From Planctomycetaceae bacterium (lineage in GTDB: Bacteria; Planctomycetota; Planctomycetia; Pirellulales; Thermoguttaceae): a DNA stretch of 7,265 nucleotides. Both the position numbers and the translations under genes were made by a program. Under the pieces are notes generated by a model. It saw only the letters and a program-made list of their open reading frames with translations, was not told the DNA's origin and ran no database searches. Where the stretch lies: contig JAIRPZ010000345.1 in NCBI GenBank assembly GCA_031256755.1, forward strand, positions 1 to 7,265, in the 5' to 3' direction. Of the stretch, positions 6,021 through 7,265 are shown piece by piece. Each line of letters starts with the position of its first letter. Positions within the stretch are counted from its first letter, which is position 1.

Positions 6021-7023
6021 CGAAGCGGAAATCGAAGTGGAAGCGGGAAAAGGGGGCAACGGCTGTGTCAGTTTCCGGCGGGAAAAATATGTTCCCAGAG
6101 GAGGACCCGACGGCGGCGACGGCGGCAACGGCGGAAATGTTATCTTTCGGGCAAGTACCGATACCGACTCCCTCATCCATCTTGCCCAGCAGCGGATTTG
6201 GAAAGCCGAAAGCGGCGTTTCCGGTTCCGGGGCAAAACGGCACGGTGCCGGTGCGGCCGATTTGATGATTGATGTGCCGGTCGGCACAATGATTTTTGAT
6301 ACAAAATATGATTTCCTCTTGAAAGACCTTGCTGTCAAGGACGAAACGGTGATTGTTTGCAAGGGGGGGAAAGGGGGAAAAGGCAATGCCCGGTTCAAAA
6401 CGGCGACAAACCGCGCTCCGCGTACAGCCGAGCCGGGCGGAGACGGCGAAAAACGGCGAATCCGTCTTGAACTGAAAATGATTGCTGATGTCGGACTTGT
6501 CGGCAAACCGAATGCCGGAAAGAGTACGCTGCTTTCGGTTCTCTCTGCGGCAAGACCGGAAATTGCCGCTTATCCTTTTACCACGAAACATCCGCATCTT
6601 GGTTTGGTGCATGTTGATTTGGATCATGCGTTTTTGATGGCGGACATACCCGGTTTGATTGAGGGGGCAAACCGGGGAGTCGGACTGGGACATGATTTTC
6701 TGCGGCACATTCAGCGGGCGGGCTTGCTGATTCACTTGATTGAACCGGCACCGGCAGACGGAACGGAGCCATGGACAAATTATGAAACGATCCGGCGTGA
6801 ATTGACGGCGTTTGATGCGTCGCTGGGAGAGCGGCAGGAATTGGCGGTGATTACGAAAGGGGATTTGCCGGAAGCGGAAGATGTGCGGCGGCAATTTTCG
6901 GAACGGCTGAACCGGAGGGTTTGGCTTATTTCGGCGGCTGCCGGAACCGGATTGAAAGAATTGACGCAAACGATTTACCAAACGCTGAATACAGCAAAAA
7001 CGCCCCGACAGGCGGGAGAATAA
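6010..7023 (+). CDS. obgE: Obg family GTPase (ribosome assembly / stress control)
   Basis: Obg is an essential GTPase that binds the 50S ribosomal subunit, assists its late assembly and links growth to nucleotide levels. This 337-residue protein has the Gly-rich Obg fold at 1-158 (EAGKGGNGCVSFRREKY at 11-27; GGDGGNGGNV) and the G domain at 159-325. The nucleotide motifs are G1 GKPNAGKST (165-173), G2 TT (191-192) within YPFTTKHPHLG, G3 DIPGLIEGA (212-220), G4 TKGD (282-285) and G5 SAAAGTG (308-314). The G4 motif has Thr where Asn is usual (NKxD); TKxD is tolerated in some GTPases and still contains the Asp that reads guanine. The C-terminal OCT domain of some Obg proteins is missing, as in E. 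coli, and the protein ends soon after the G domain. The ATG at 6010 starts the conserved N-terminus and overlaps trmD. No Shine-Dalgarno is visible. Confidence 0.96.
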   Translation: MFIDEAEIEVEAGKGGNGCVSFRREKYVPRGGPDGGDGGNGGNVIFRASTDTDSLIHLAQQRIWKAESGVSGSGAKRHGAGAADLMIDVPVGTMIFDTKYDFLLKDLAVKDETVIVCKGGKGGKGNARFKTATNRAPRTAEPGGDGEKRRIRLELKMIADVGLVGKPNAGKSTLLSVLSAARPEIAAYPFTTKHPHLGLVHVDLDHAFLMADIPGLIEGANRGVGLGHDFLRHIQRAGLLIHLIEPAPADGTEPWTNYETIRRELTAFDASLGERQELAVITKGDLPEAEDVRRQFSERLNRRVWLISAAAGTGLKELTQTIYQTLNTAKTPRQAGE

Positions 7024-7027
7024 TTGA

Positions 7028-7167
7028 GAATTGATAATGGAGAATGGATAATTGATAATTAGTTTGCAGACAGCGGATTACAGACGGCAGATAGCAGACG
7101 GCAGCAGAAAAGATTCTTTCTTGCTGCCGTCTGCCGTCTGATGCCTGCCGTCTCTTTAATTATCAAT
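7028..7167 (+). repeat. Dispersed intergenic repeat, copy 2, with terminal inverted repeats
   Basis: This is the fuller copy of the element seen at 211-330. The core has perfect 11-bp terminal arms: ATTGATAATTA at 7051-7061 and its complement at 7157-7167. Inside is a strong hairpin: CAGACGGCAGCA (7095-7106) pairs with TGCTGCCGTCTG (7122-7133), and CAGACGG (7081-7087) pairs with CCGTCTG (7134-7140). A further A+T-rich unit (GAATTGATAATGG, 7028-7040) precedes the core. It begins 4 bases after the obg stop, so its transcript would fold behind obg and might protect or end the mRNA. No T-tract follows the stem. It resembles a MITE or REP-like repeat and contains no gene. Confidence 0.75.
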
Positions 7168-7175
7168 GAGGACGA

Positions 7176-7203
7176 TTGACTAAATTTTCTGTACGGCTAG
7201 AAT
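7176..7203 (+). promoter_or_regulatory. Candidate sigma70-type promoter near the right edge
   Basis: TTGACT (7176-7181), 16 bases, then TAGAAT (7198-7203); each box departs from consensus by one base. Transcription would begin near 7210 and run out of the window. It may drive a gene starting at ATG 7223 or 7226, of which only 14 codons (MMSLSVSLSVPLLF, hydrophobic) are visible. Confidence 0.4.
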
Positions 7204-7265
7204 TGTCCGCAAATTCAGAAAAATGATGTCCTTATCTGTGTCCTTGTCCGTACCGCTGTTATTCG

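Noticed and set aside
5671..6981. A 436-codon open frame on the minus strand across trmD and obg
   Set aside because: Both genes on the plus strand are unmistakable and conserved. The antisense product is rich in Arg, Pro, Phe and Ser, has no recognisable domain, and arises from the codon bias of the opposite strand.
7081..7140. Standard rho-independent terminator after obg
   Set aside because: The stem is strong but no T-tract follows it, and the same sequence recurs elsewhere as part of a dispersed repeat.

Overview
The window most resembles a Planctomycetota genome, or a close PVC relative. This rests on gene content, not on a search. It has the end of a DUF1559 pseudopilin-like protein with an exact H-X9-DG motif, a small lipoprotein of the kind that often follows DUF1559 genes, a secreted DUF6807 ('PmoA') protein, an FHA protein, and genes without Shine-Dalgarno sequences. 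Base composition looks near 50% GC, and no mobile element or defence system is intact.

Layout: positions 1-189 hold the 3' end of the DUF1559 gene. A repeat-rich spacer follows (about 211-330), then a lipoprotein gene (361-864) and the DUF6807 gene (969-1991), all on the plus strand. An FHA-domain gene (2016-2735, minus) converges on the DUF6807 gene. The 369-base space between the FHA gene and the chemoreceptor gene holds two divergent promoter candidates and the C-terminal remnant of an Rpn-family (PD-(D/E)XK transposase-like) nuclease gene on the minus strand. A 708-residue methyl-accepting chemotaxis protein (3105-5231) is followed closely by trmD (5277-6020, GTG start) and obg (6010-7023), which overlap by 11 bases. 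The tail (7024-7265) holds a second copy of the spacer repeat in inverted orientation and possibly the edge of another gene.

The genes are ordinary housekeeping and surface functions: tRNA m1G37 methylation, ribosome-associated GTPase, chemotaxis sensing, and secreted or lipid-anchored proteins. They do not form one pathway. The points worth a second look are the inverted pair of dispersed repeats bracketing the region, the Rpn gene tail that overlaps the chemoreceptor promoter, an obg promoter buried in trmD that would give a nearly leaderless transcript, a trmD-obg pairing away from the usual rpsP-rimM-trmD-rplS operon, and the FHA protein's unrecognised C-terminal half. I see no convincing undescribed multi-gene system here.
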